Source: Veillonella parvula
Lineage (GTDB): Bacteria > Bacillota > Negativicutes > Veillonellales > Veillonellaceae
DNA length: 64,000 bases
NCBI RefSeq assembly: GCF_902810435.1
Contig: NZ_LR778174.1
Coordinates: forward strand, 1,844,501-1,908,500
Reading direction: 5' to 3'
Part shown: piece after piece, positions 8,580 through 16,606 of the stretch
Numbering within the stretch: position 1 is the stretch's first letter
Layout: every line of letters begins with the position of its first letter
The notes under the pieces: generated by a model
Told to the model about the DNA's origin: nothing
The model's input: only the letters and a program-made list of their open reading frames with translations
The model's database searches: none
Program-made: the position numbers and the translations under genes

Positions 8580-9767
8580 ATGACTCAAGAAAATTCTGCT
8601 AAGGTCTCTTTCATCTTAGTAGTATTCCTTGGTCTGTTGACAGCCATCACACCACTTGCAACAGATTTATATTTACCAGCATTACCAATTATGCCTAGTG
8701 AACTAAATACATCTGCATCAAATATTCAAATGACCATTGGTGTGATGACTTTTGGTGTTGCATTAGGTCAATTATTTGGAGGTCCTATTAGTGATACTAT
8801 GGGCCGCAAGTTGCCTCTTATAACAGGCAACTTACTTTGCGTTATCTCTAGCATAATCTGTGCTTATGCACCAAGCATTGAAATACTTTTACTAGGACGC
8901 TTTCTACAAGGTTTAACAGGATCTGTGGGCGTTGTAATTGCTAAGGCCATCGCTCGAGATTTTGCATTTGGTCAAGAATTGACTAAACTCTTTGCATTGC
9001 TCATGATGGTTAACGGTTTGGCGCCTGTAATCGCTCCGCTCATCGGCGGTCAATTATTACTATTCACTACATGGCGCGTTATCTTCGTTATTTTAGCAAT
9101 ATTTTCTGCTATTCTATTAGCGGGATCTCTTCTCTTCCGTGAAAGCTTACCTAAAGAAAAACGCGTTACAGGTGGCGTTGCAACTGCTACAAAGAACTAC
9201 ATTACGCTTATTAAAGATAAGCGATTCCTTGGGCAAACACTAATCCAATTCTTTGCTTTTGGTGGATTCTTTGCGTATATCTCAGGTTCATCCTTTGTAT
9301 ACCAAAACATCTTCCAACTATCTGCACAAGAATTTAGCTATCTCTTTGGTATCAATAGCTGTGGTATTATCTTAGCTAGTGCCATAAGCGCTAGATTAAG
9401 TAATGTAATCACAGTTCGACAATTACTAACATTTGCCCTCTGGCAACTAACAATCGGCTCCTTGCTATTCTTAATAGCTATGCTTTTCGAATGGCCACTT
9501 ATTCCTGTAACGGCCATTCTATTCTTTACCGTATGTACAGTATCCCTATTTGGCTCTGCCTCTTTCTCTATGGCAATGGCTAAATACGGTAAAATGGCTG
9601 GAAGTGCCTCTGCAGTACTTGGCTTTGCTAGCATGTTCTCTGCAGGAATCGTATCTCCATTAGTTGGTATTGGTGGGGAATATACAGGGATTCCCATGGG
9701 GACTACAATGCTAGTATGTTCAGCGCTTTCCTTATTGTGCCTATATGGTTTGGTAGAAAAAGATTAA
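8580..9767 (+). CDS. Bcr/CflA family multidrug efflux transporter (MFS)
   Basis: A 395-residue major facilitator protein with twelve predicted membrane segments. The N-terminal TPLATDLYLPALPIMPSELN is the signature of the Bcr/CflA (DHA1) drug:proton antiporters, and GPISDTMGRKLPL is the conserved loop 2-3 MFS motif. Length is normal for the family (~400). A GGAGGG ribosome site sits five bases before the ATG. It stands alone; the hairpin just upstream at 8521 may regulate it. Bicyclomycin, chloramphenicol or sulfonamide export are known for relatives, but the real substrate is not deducible. Confidence 0.9.
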   Translation: MTQENSAKVSFILVVFLGLLTAITPLATDLYLPALPIMPSELNTSASNIQMTIGVMTFGVALGQLFGGPISDTMGRKLPLITGNLLCVISSIICAYAPSIEILLLGRFLQGLTGSVGVVIAKAIARDFAFGQELTKLFALLMMVNGLAPVIAPLIGGQLLLFTTWRVIFVILAIFSAILLAGSLLFRESLPKEKRVTGGVATATKNYITLIKDKRFLGQTLIQFFAFGGFFAYISGSSFVYQNIFQLSAQEFSYLFGINSCGIILASAISARLSNVITVRQLLTFALWQLTIGSLLFLIAMLFEWPLIPVTAILFFTVCTVSLFGSASFSMAMAKYGKMAGSASAVLGFASMFSAGIVSPLVGIGGEYTGIPMGTTMLVCSALSLLCLYGLVEKD

Positions 9768-9781
9768 TCTCTTTTACACAT

Positions 9782-9944
9782 TTGTATAAGCCCCACAATG
9801 GGGCCCGACTACAACAGAATAATATTAGTATATAAATAAGATACCCCTTTCCTTGCTCAGTACTTCGTAAAATCGCTTCGTAAAGGGGTATCTTATTTAT
9901 ATTAACACTACCTGTGAAGGCGTCCCATTGCGGGACTTTACAAG
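9782..9944 (-). repeat. Long palindromic repeat, copy A (inverted relative to C and D)
   Basis: A 163-nt near-palindrome. The outer arms TTGTATAAGCCCCACAATGGG and CCCATTGCGGGACTTTACAAG pair with few mismatches; the inner arms at 9831-9850 and 9882-9901 are a perfect 20-bp stem. The loop (9851-9881) holds GCTCAGTAC and GTAAAATCGC. Reverse-complemented, outer ends, the AATGGGAC..CTTCA block and the loop match copies C and D, but the inner stem has a different sequence that still pairs perfectly. Confidence 0.8.
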
Positions 9945-10031
9945 CATATTTCAAAATAGATTAATTCTTTAACTCTACAAACACCTAGGCATAATAACGA
10001 AAACCACCTACACAACTGATTGTAGGAGAAA

Positions 10032-10056
10032 GGAGATGTGCCATAGGCACATCTCC
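10032..10056. repeat. Perfect small hairpin between repeat copies
   Basis: GGAGATGTGCC - ATA - GGCACATCTCC, extended loosely by GGAGAAA / TTTCTCC on the outside. No T run follows, so it is a structure of unknown purpose and not an evident terminator. Confidence 0.6.
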
Positions 10057-10080
10057 ACATTTCTCCCCCTCCTCTATCCA

Positions 10081-10153
10081 GTTATATTTTCAATGGGACA
10101 TCTTCATAGCGAGCGTTTATAGAAAAAAACACAGCCCTCTCTCTTCTTTTTCC
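10081..10153 (+). repeat. Long palindromic repeat, copy B (left half only)
   Basis: Matches the left half of copy D almost base for base: GTTATATTTTCAATGGGAC, CTTCATA, TATAGAAAAAAACACAGC and CCCTCTCT. The loop and the right half are absent; the match stops abruptly after the inner-stem left arm, so this is a truncated element. Confidence 0.75.
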
Positions 10154-10233
10154 GTTAGATGTATTGCGAATTTTTTGTGAATAATGAGATAAAAAAACGA
10201 TGGAGCTATTAGATATACAGTAGATTGAATCAT

Positions 10234-10399
10234 TTACATTTTATAATGGGACATCTTCATAATTAGCGTATATAGAAAAGAATACAGCCCTCTCTGCAGC
10301 GATTTTACGGAACGTAGTAACGTACTGAGCCAAGAGAGGGCTGTATTTTTTCTATACTAGTAATATGCAGTTGTATTCGGGCCCCATTATAAAATGTAA
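10234..10399 (+). repeat. Long palindromic repeat, copy C
   Basis: A 166-nt element. The outer arms TTACATTTTATAATGGG (10234-10250) and CCCATTATAAAATGTAA (10383-10399) pair perfectly. The inner arms 10271-10295 and 10333-10356 pair with a single bulged G. The 37-nt loop (10296-10332) contains GCGATTTTACG and CGTACTGAGC. It ends in convergent intergenic space with no open frame. Confidence 0.85.
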
Positions 10400-10453
10400 G
10401 GGACCTTATCGCTTATTCACTAAATTCCATCCCAACTTCTCCCCACTGCACTA

Positions 10454-10619
10454 GTTATATTTTCAATGGGACCGCTTCATAACAGGTGTATATAGAAAAG
10501 AACACAGCCCTCTCTGCAGCGATTTTACGAAGCGTAGCGCCGTACTGAGCCAAGAGAGGGCTGTGTTTTTTCTATACTAGTGTTATGTAGTTGTCACGGG
10601 GCCCCATTGAAAATATAAC
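10454..10619 (+). repeat. Long palindromic repeat, copy D
   Basis: A 166-nt element ending nine bases before the stop of the minus-strand activase gene. Outer arms GTTATATTTTCAATGGG (10454-10470) and CCCATTGAAAATATAAC (10603-10619) pair perfectly, as do inner arms 10491-10515 and 10553-10576 apart from one bulge. Where copy C has a T-A pair in the inner stem (AATACAG), D has C-G (AACACAG), and the outer stem differs at several paired positions. It may also act as the activase terminator. Confidence 0.85.
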
Positions 10620-10628
10620 AGAGCACCC

Positions 10629-13600
10629 TTATTCAAACATTGTCGATAGTAGTAGTTTCAATCGGTTTGCTTGGTTAACCGCACTGGATCCTGGATCGTA
10701 GTCGATAGCTGCGATTCGCACGTCTGGGTAGGCAGCGGATAGTGTTTTCACCATGCCTTTACCTGTTACGTGGTTTGGTAAGCAGCCAAATGGTTGTAAG
10801 CATACAATTTGCTTAGCTCCTTTTTCGATAAGGTCAATCATATCTCCTGTGAGGAACCAGCCTTCACCACATTGGTTACCAAGTCCGATGAATTGGGCTG
10901 CTTCTTTTGCTACTTCTGTCATACGTTGTAGCGGGTCAAAGTGTTTTGACGCTGCTACGGCTTTTGCATATGGCAAGCGGTAGAGCTCAAGGGCTTCACG
11001 AGCCAATGTACCAAAGAAGCCAGATAGCCATGTACCATCAAGGTGCTTAGCACGGTATGTGCTATCCATTGCACAATACAAGAAGAAATCTAGCAAGCCA
11101 GATGTAACGACTTCGCCGCCTTCCTTTTCGATAAGCTCATTAATATGATTGTTAGCACTTGGATGGAATTTAACATAAATTTCCCCTACGACACCAACAC
11201 GAGGTTTTTGTACATCTTTATTAATTGGTAAGTTATCAAAATCATGGATGATTTCTTTGATGTACTTATTATATTGTCGAAGACTGGCAGATGTAATATT
11301 ATCACGTAATTTTTTAATCCAATAATCACATAATGCATCGGTAGAACCAGGATTTGTCTCGTATGGCCGTGTGGCAAGAACACATTGCATGAGCGCATCA
11401 CCGTATACAACAGCTTGAATCATGCGATGTAAGAAACCTTTTGTCAACTTAAAGCCTGGTTGGCGTTCCATATCACTCGCATTAAGAGATAGAATAGGTA
11501 CTTGTTTCATACCAGCATCAATCAATGCTTTACGTAAGTAACCGATGTAGTTTGTAGCACGACAACCACCACCAGTTTGAGAGATGATAACAGCCGTCTT
11601 ATCTACATCATATTTACCGGATAATAGTGCGGACATGAGCTGCCCTACAACGATAATCGCTGGGTAACATGCATCGTTATTAATGTATTTTAAACCCACT
11701 TCGATATCGTCACGCGTAGGCGCTGGCAACATTTCAAAGTCATATCCTTCATTTTTGAGTACTGGCTCTAAAAGGCTAAAATGCAATGGTGACATTTGTG
11801 GCACCAAAATTTTATAAGTCTTACGCATTTCTTCTGTGAAGACAACGCGATTGTAATCGTAAGTTGGTAATTTCTCTACCACTACCTCTTCCGGCGCCTC
11901 AGGATTATGATGACGACGCAAGCTACGTTCCATTACAGATTGCAAGGAACGCAAACGGATTGTCACGGCTCCAAGGTTTGTACCTTCATCGATTTTGAGC
12001 AAGGTATGGATTTTGTGATTTGCTGAAAGTATATCTTTTACCTGATCTGCTACGATAGAATCAAGGCCACAACCAAAGGAGTTAAGCTCTACAATTTGGA
12101 ATCCTTCAGTTCTACTTACGAATTCAGCGGCACGATATAGGCGACTATGGTAGGACCATTGGTCTACAACACGTAAATGCTTGATTTCATTGCCTAATGG
12201 TGCAACGCCATCTTCTGTAAGAACAGCCATACCAAGAGATGTGATAAGTTCAGGAATACCGTGGTTAATACCGGAGTCCAAATGATATGGACGGCCAGCC
12301 AATACGATTGTAGGAATTTGTTCTGCCACTAGGCGAGACACGGTTTTCTTTGTCGTTTCACGGTAAGACGCTTTACAGTTTTCCTGCTCTTCCCAAGCGA
12401 GGTCTACAGCCTTAGCAATATCCTTCTTCTTTAAGCCTAAGAAATCCAATGCTTTCACAAGAGCCGGAACAAGGGATTTTTTATCAGCTAGCGGCAAGAA
12501 TGGTGCGTGGAACGGAGTATCGCCCAAAACCTCTTGCATATTATTTTTGATAAGTTCTGGATAGGAAATAACCATTGGACAATGGTAATTATTGTCGCGG
12601 CTAAATTCCTTAGGGCCATGTTGAATACAAGGGTACCAAATAAAGTCTACCTGTGCATTCGCTAAGTCGCGAATGTGACCATGAACAGCCTTTGCTGGAT
12701 AGCAAGCCGTATCGGATGGGATCGTATCGATAGCCTTATTGTATTGATCCTTAGTCGTATAATCTGAAAGGATTACTTCATAACCCAAGCTATTGAAGAA
12801 TGTAAACCAGAATGGGAAGTCCTCATACATGTTGAGAACGCGAGGAATCCCTACACGCATTTTACCTTCAAACTCTGGAATGTTTTTCTTCAAGTAGTAA
12901 TCAAAGTAACGACGTAATTTTACATCTACCAAGTTAGGAACTGGTTTACGTTTCTCTTGGATCATATCGCCAGCACCGCGATCACAACGGTTACCCGTTA
13001 CGTACGTACGACCATCGGAGAAGGCATTAATAGTAAGCATGCAGTTATTTGGGCAAAGGCCACAATTGCGCATTGTCGTAGATACTTGTAAAGAATTAAG
13101 GCCTTCACTATCTAGCAATGTGCTTTCACCCTTTTGTAACTCTTCCGCCGTTTCTGCTGCAAGAAGAGCCATACCGTATGCACCCATCAACCCAGATACA
13201 TCAGGGCGAATCACCTCTACACCCATCAATTTCTCAAAGGCACGCAAAACGGATTCGTTATAGAACGTACCACCTTGTACAACGATATGATCGCCTAATT
13301 CTTTAGGATCTTTCACCTTAAGAACCTTATAAAGGGCATTTTTAATTACAGAATAAGCAAGACCTGCTGCGATATCTTGTACCGTAGCACCTTCTTTTTG
13401 AGCCTGCTTAACCTTAGAGTTCATAAATACGGTACAACGAGAGCCTAAATCGATTGGCATAGGTGCCAATAATCCTTCTTTTGCGAATTGATCGATAGGA
13501 ATTCGTAGCCCAGATGCAAATGTATCAATAAAAGAGCCGCAACCAGAGGAGCAAGCTTCGTTCAACACGATATCTTCGATATACCCATCACGAACCTTAC

Positions 13601-14885
13601 AGCATTTCATATCTTGACCGCCAATATCCAGAATAAAGGATACATCAGGGCAGAAAAAGCGGGCCGCACGATAGTGAGCCATCGTTTCTACTTCACCGAT
13701 ATCGATGCCGAGAGCGCGTTTAAGAAAGGCCTCGCCGTAGCCGGTTACGCCAGAGTGTGCAATATAGGCACCTTTTGGCAATAATTCATATATTTTCTCG
13801 ATGATTTCACGAGATTTTTCTAATGGTTTACCATGGTTAGGACCATAATGAGAGAATATAATTTCCTTATTGCTATTGATAAGAACTACCTTAAGTGTAG
13901 TAGAACCAGCATCAATACCAAGGTAGCAAGGACCTTGAGCATCCTCGATATTCGCCTTTGGCGTTACAGCCTTAGCGTGACGAGCACGAAAATCTTCTAA
14001 TTCTTGTTCATTCTTAAATAGCGGATCAACACGGTCTGTAGCTTCCATGGGAATACCGATAAGTGCACCGATTTCCTTTGTCAATTGGCCAACAGTAATC
14101 TCGCGGCACTCATCTTTCATCAATGCCGCCCCTAAAGCAATGAACAATTCACCATTCTCAGGGATAATGCGATGCGCTTCATCTAGCTCTAAGGTATCGC
14201 AAAAGCATTGGCGTAATTCAGACAAAAATGTCAAGGGACCGCCAAGGAACGCTACATTACCTTCGATTTTATGACCACATGCAAGGCCAGCAATCGTTTG
14301 ATTTACAATTGCTTGGAATACAGATTTTGCAATATTTTCATGAGATGCGCCTTGGTTTAACAAAGCTTGTACGTCTGTTTTAGCAAATACGCCACAGCGT
14401 GCCGCAATTGGATAAATCGTATCAGCATTCATGGCTAATTGGTTAAGGCCAGATGCATCTGTCTGCAATAAAGTCGCCATTTGGTCAATAAAAGCGCCCG
14501 TACCACCAGCACAGGAGCCATTCATACGATGTTCTGCAGTTTGACCTAAATACGTAACCTTCGCATCTTCGCCACCAAGTTCGATGATAACGTCTGTCTC
14601 TGGATAGAGGGCTTTCACAGCTCGCGTTTCAGCAATAACCTCTTGTACGAATGGGATGCGCACCTTTTCGGCCATAGCCATCCCACCAGAACCAGTAATA
14701 CATACATGAACAAGAGCGTCTTCATGACCAACTTGAGCCTCTTGTAACAAGGTATATACTGTGTCCAATATGTTTGCATAATGGCGTATGTACTTTTTAT
14801 ACAAATAATTATCGTGTTCGTCCAATAATACAACTTTAACCGTTGTAGACCCCACGTCAATCCCCATGCGTAGCATGTGCTGCAT
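10629..14885 (-). CDS. 2-hydroxyacyl-CoA dehydratase activase-related fusion protein
   Basis: A 1418-residue protein. The ATG at 14885 is chosen because AGAGAGG lies just upstream; the open frame begins 11 codons earlier. Two BcrA/BadF-type ATPase (ASKHA) domains lie in tandem: GIDVGSTTVKVV at residues 8-19 and LGIDAGSTTLKVV near 322, with cysteines in GSCAGGTGAF, AARCGVFAKTD and ACSSGCGSFID that would bind the bridging [4Fe-4S] cluster. From about residue 610 to the end follow a cysteine-rich segment and DUF2229/HgdB-like domains with VGIPRVLNMYEDFPFW and CYPAKAVHGH. In known systems the activator drives ATP-dependent electron transfer to a 2-hydroxyacyl-CoA dehydratase; no dehydratase genes are adjacent, so the partner and reaction here are unknown. 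Confidence 0.88.
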   Translation of the reverse strand: MQHMLRMGIDVGSTTVKVVLLDEHDNYLYKKYIRHYANILDTVYTLLQEAQVGHEDALVHVCITGSGGMAMAEKVRIPFVQEVIAETRAVKALYPETDVIIELGGEDAKVTYLGQTAEHRMNGSCAGGTGAFIDQMATLLQTDASGLNQLAMNADTIYPIAARCGVFAKTDVQALLNQGASHENIAKSVFQAIVNQTIAGLACGHKIEGNVAFLGGPLTFLSELRQCFCDTLELDEAHRIIPENGELFIALGAALMKDECREITVGQLTKEIGALIGIPMEATDRVDPLFKNEQELEDFRARHAKAVTPKANIEDAQGPCYLGIDAGSTTLKVVLINSNKEIIFSHYGPNHGKPLEKSREIIEKIYELLPKGAYIAHSGVTGYGEAFLKRALGIDIGEVETMAHYRAARFFCPDVSFILDIGGQDMKCCKVRDGYIEDIVLNEACSSGCGSFIDTFASGLRIPIDQFAKEGLLAPMPIDLGSRCTVFMNSKVKQAQKEGATVQDIAAGLAYSVIKNALYKVLKVKDPKELGDHIVVQGGTFYNESVLRAFEKLMGVEVIRPDVSGLMGAYGMALLAAETAEELQKGESTLLDSEGLNSLQVSTTMRNCGLCPNNCMLTINAFSDGRTYVTGNRCDRGAGDMIQEKRKPVPNLVDVKLRRYFDYYLKKNIPEFEGKMRVGIPRVLNMYEDFPFWFTFFNSLGYEVILSDYTTKDQYNKAIDTIPSDTACYPAKAVHGHIRDLANAQVDFIWYPCIQHGPKEFSRDNNYHCPMVISYPELIKNNMQEVLGDTPFHAPFLPLADKKSLVPALVKALDFLGLKKKDIAKAVDLAWEEQENCKASYRETTKKTVSRLVAEQIPTIVLAGRPYHLDSGINHGIPELITSLGMAVLTEDGVAPLGNEIKHLRVVDQWSYHSRLYRAAEFVSRTEGFQIVELNSFGCGLDSIVADQVKDILSANHKIHTLLKIDEGTNLGAVTIRLRSLQSVMERSLRRHHNPEAPEEVVVEKLPTYDYNRVVFTEEMRKTYKILVPQMSPLHFSLLEPVLKNEGYDFEMLPAPTRDDIEVGLKYINNDACYPAIIVVGQLMSALLSGKYDVDKTAVIISQTGGGCRATNYIGYLRKALIDAGMKQVPILSLNASDMERQPGFKLTKGFLHRMIQAVVYGDALMQCVLATRPYETNPGSTDALCDYWIKKLRDNITSASLRQYNKYIKEIIHDFDNLPINKDVQKPRVGVVGEIYVKFHPSANNHINELIEKEGGEVVTSGLLDFFLYCAMDSTYRAKHLDGTWLSGFFGTLAREALELYRLPYAKAVAASKHFDPLQRMTEVAKEAAQFIGLGNQCGEGWFLTGDMIDLIEKGAKQIVCLQPFGCLPNHVTGKGMVKTLSAAYPDVRIAAIDYDPGSSAVNQANRLKLLLSTMFE

Positions 14886-15399
14886 AAATACCTCTCTTTT
14901 TAACAACCGTATGACCACCTAAGTGACCATACTTATTTTTGTGAAAGTCTCACATGTAATATGTACAACATATATAATGTACTAAGCATCTAAAATAAAC
15001 AATTAAATTAGATAAGGATATAATACTTTCACCAAAATATCTAAATTTTTAAATATCCTATCTTTATTATACAACAATAACAGTTAAAATCTAAGTTATT
15101 TCTATATCTAAAATGTTATAGAAAATATGTTAAGATTTGAATTTCAAAGTCATATATATAATAGGATGTAAAAAATATTATACCATTTTACAATGAAAAG
15201 TAACGTATCTTTTGCAACATAACAGGTCAAATCAAATGTATTAATTGCATTAGACAAAATGTAATTTATAAGAAACTAACCCCAAAATTGATTCCAATTT
15301 TGGGGTTAGTTCATAAAACAGTACGTCTTATTCGTATCAATAAAGTTAATCTGAGGAGATGCTTTGTGAAATACATTATGTTATTAACAAATCAGTTGA
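14886..15399. other. AT-rich gap between metQ and the activase gene
   Basis: About 510 bases without a supportable gene. It contains the metQ-side hairpin at 15274-15311 and, near the activase start, an imperfect inverted repeat GTATGACCAC / GTGACCATAC (14909-14932) that could be an operator. I find no convincing -35/-10 pair for the activase gene. Confidence 0.4.
15274..15311 (-). terminator. Hairpin downstream of metQ
   Basis: A perfect 17-bp stem, AACTAACCCCAAAATTG / CAATTTTGGGGTTAGTT, loop ATTC. The T tail on the minus strand is short (TTTCTTAT), so termination may be partial. Confidence 0.65.
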
Positions 15400-16233
15400 T
15401 TAGAACGCTGGGATAATAGCCCCTTTGTAATGTTCTTCAATGAACTTCTTAACTTCTGGAGATTGTAATGCTTTAGCTAATTTTTGAATAGCTGGTTTAT
15501 TTTCATCACCAGGGTTTACGGAAAGAAGATTTGCATATGGAGAATCCGCTTTTTCTACGAATAAACCATCTTTTGTAGGATTAAGACCTGCTGGCAATGC
15601 ATAGTTAGCATTAATTACAGCTGCGTCTAAGTCTTGAATGGAACGAGGAATTTGAGCTGCCTCTAACTCTGTAATTTGGATATTTTTAGGGTTGCTAGTC
15701 ACATCAAATGGTGTGTTAGTCAAACCAGTTGGGTCTTTCAAAGTTACAAGACCTGCACTTTGCAACAATAAAAGTGCACGAGCACTGTTTGTTGGATCAG
15801 ATGGAATCGCTACTTTTGCGCCATTTGGCAAATCTTTCAAATCTTTAATTTTTTGAGAGTAAATAGCCAATGGTTCGATGTGAACTGGTGCAAAACTTAC
15901 GAAGTTTGTACCATGATCTTTATTGAAGTTATTTTGGTAAGGCACGTTAGCAAAGAAGTTTGCATCTACTTCATGGCTAGATAATGCCATGTTTGGTTGA
16001 ATGTAGTCTGTAAATTCAATGATTTGAAGATCTACACCTTCCTTAGCCAATAAAGGCTTGATTTGATTTAAGATTTCAGCATGAGGTACAGGGTTCGCTG
16101 CCACTTTTAACACCTCTGCTTTAGAGCTACCAGCATTGCTGGAACTTTCATTGGTTGTGGAAGAGCCACAACCACTAATCAATAAGGACGCGCCTAATAC
16201 GGCCATCGCTGCTAATGCTAACCATTTTTTCAT
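15400..16233 (-). CDS. metQ: MetQ/NlpA family substrate-binding lipoprotein
   Basis: A 277-residue lipoprotein: a signal peptide with lipobox LISGC (lipidated Cys22), a Ser/Asn-rich spacer, then an NlpA domain (VAANPVPHAEILNQIKPLL, EFTDYIQPN, ANFFANVPYQNNF, YANLLSVNPGDENKPAIQKL). The family binds methionine, often D- or L-, and delivers it to the ABC transporter MetNI. GGAGGATTAC gives a clear ribosome site. No metN or metI is beside it, so it either serves a transporter encoded elsewhere or has another role. There is no S-box or T-box riboswitch upstream that I can see. Confidence 0.9.
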   Translation of the reverse strand: MKKWLALAAMAVLGASLLISGCGSSTTNESSSNAGSSKAEVLKVAANPVPHAEILNQIKPLLAKEGVDLQIIEFTDYIQPNMALSSHEVDANFFANVPYQNNFNKDHGTNFVSFAPVHIEPLAIYSQKIKDLKDLPNGAKVAIPSDPTNSARALLLLQSAGLVTLKDPTGLTNTPFDVTSNPKNIQITELEAAQIPRSIQDLDAAVINANYALPAGLNPTKDGLFVEKADSPYANLLSVNPGDENKPAIQKLAKALQSPEVKKFIEEHYKGAIIPAF

Positions 16234-16606
16234 GTAATCCTCCTATCTACGATGAACACCTACATCTATTGACGAGGACTCACGCGTATACAACACACGT
16301 AGATATTGTAATAAATTTATATATTCTTATTCATGTATCTACATTCAATTATTTAATAATTTCGATGTTGTAAGTATAGCAATTTAAATCCTACTTGTAT
16401 AATAGATTTTATATATTAATCTTTATAACTAAAATCTATAGCAAGGATAAAATAATAACGTTTAACTATACCAAGCAAATAAAAACGGTACTAAGATAAT
16501 TTCCCGTACTACTAGGTAATATACCTAATAGCTAAAATCAAACTTAGTACCGTTATAAATGTCGCTCTATATAATAAACAATCTAATCAAAATCAAAAAG
16601 ATCAAA
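16234..16606. other. Intergenic region upstream of metQ
   Basis: No gene is visible. On the minus strand -10 TATACT with -35-like TTATAC 18 bp before it lies about 140 bases from metQ, making a plausible promoter with a long leader. The rest is the nested hairpin at 16484-16554. Confidence 0.4.
16484..16554 (-). terminator. Nested-hairpin terminator after the DUF389 gene
   Basis: Outer arms AACGGTACTAAG (16484-16495) and CTTAGTACCGTT (16543-16554) enclose a second hairpin, AGGTAATATACCT (16514-16526). On the minus strand the structure is followed by TTTTTATTT, so it should stop the cobT-DUF389 transcript. Confidence 0.7.

Noticed and set aside
9782-10619. CRISPR array
   Set aside because: Repeats are few, long, palindromic, in both orientations and have no uniform spacers; no cas genes are present.
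15366-15420. Tiny plus-strand ORF with GAGGAG site opposite the 3' end of metQ
   Set aside because: Sixteen codons, GTG start, overlapping metQ antisense; nothing supports translation.
16234-16483. SAM riboswitch or T-box before metQ
   Set aside because: No S-box core or T-box sequence (TGGNACCGCG) is present on the minus strand.
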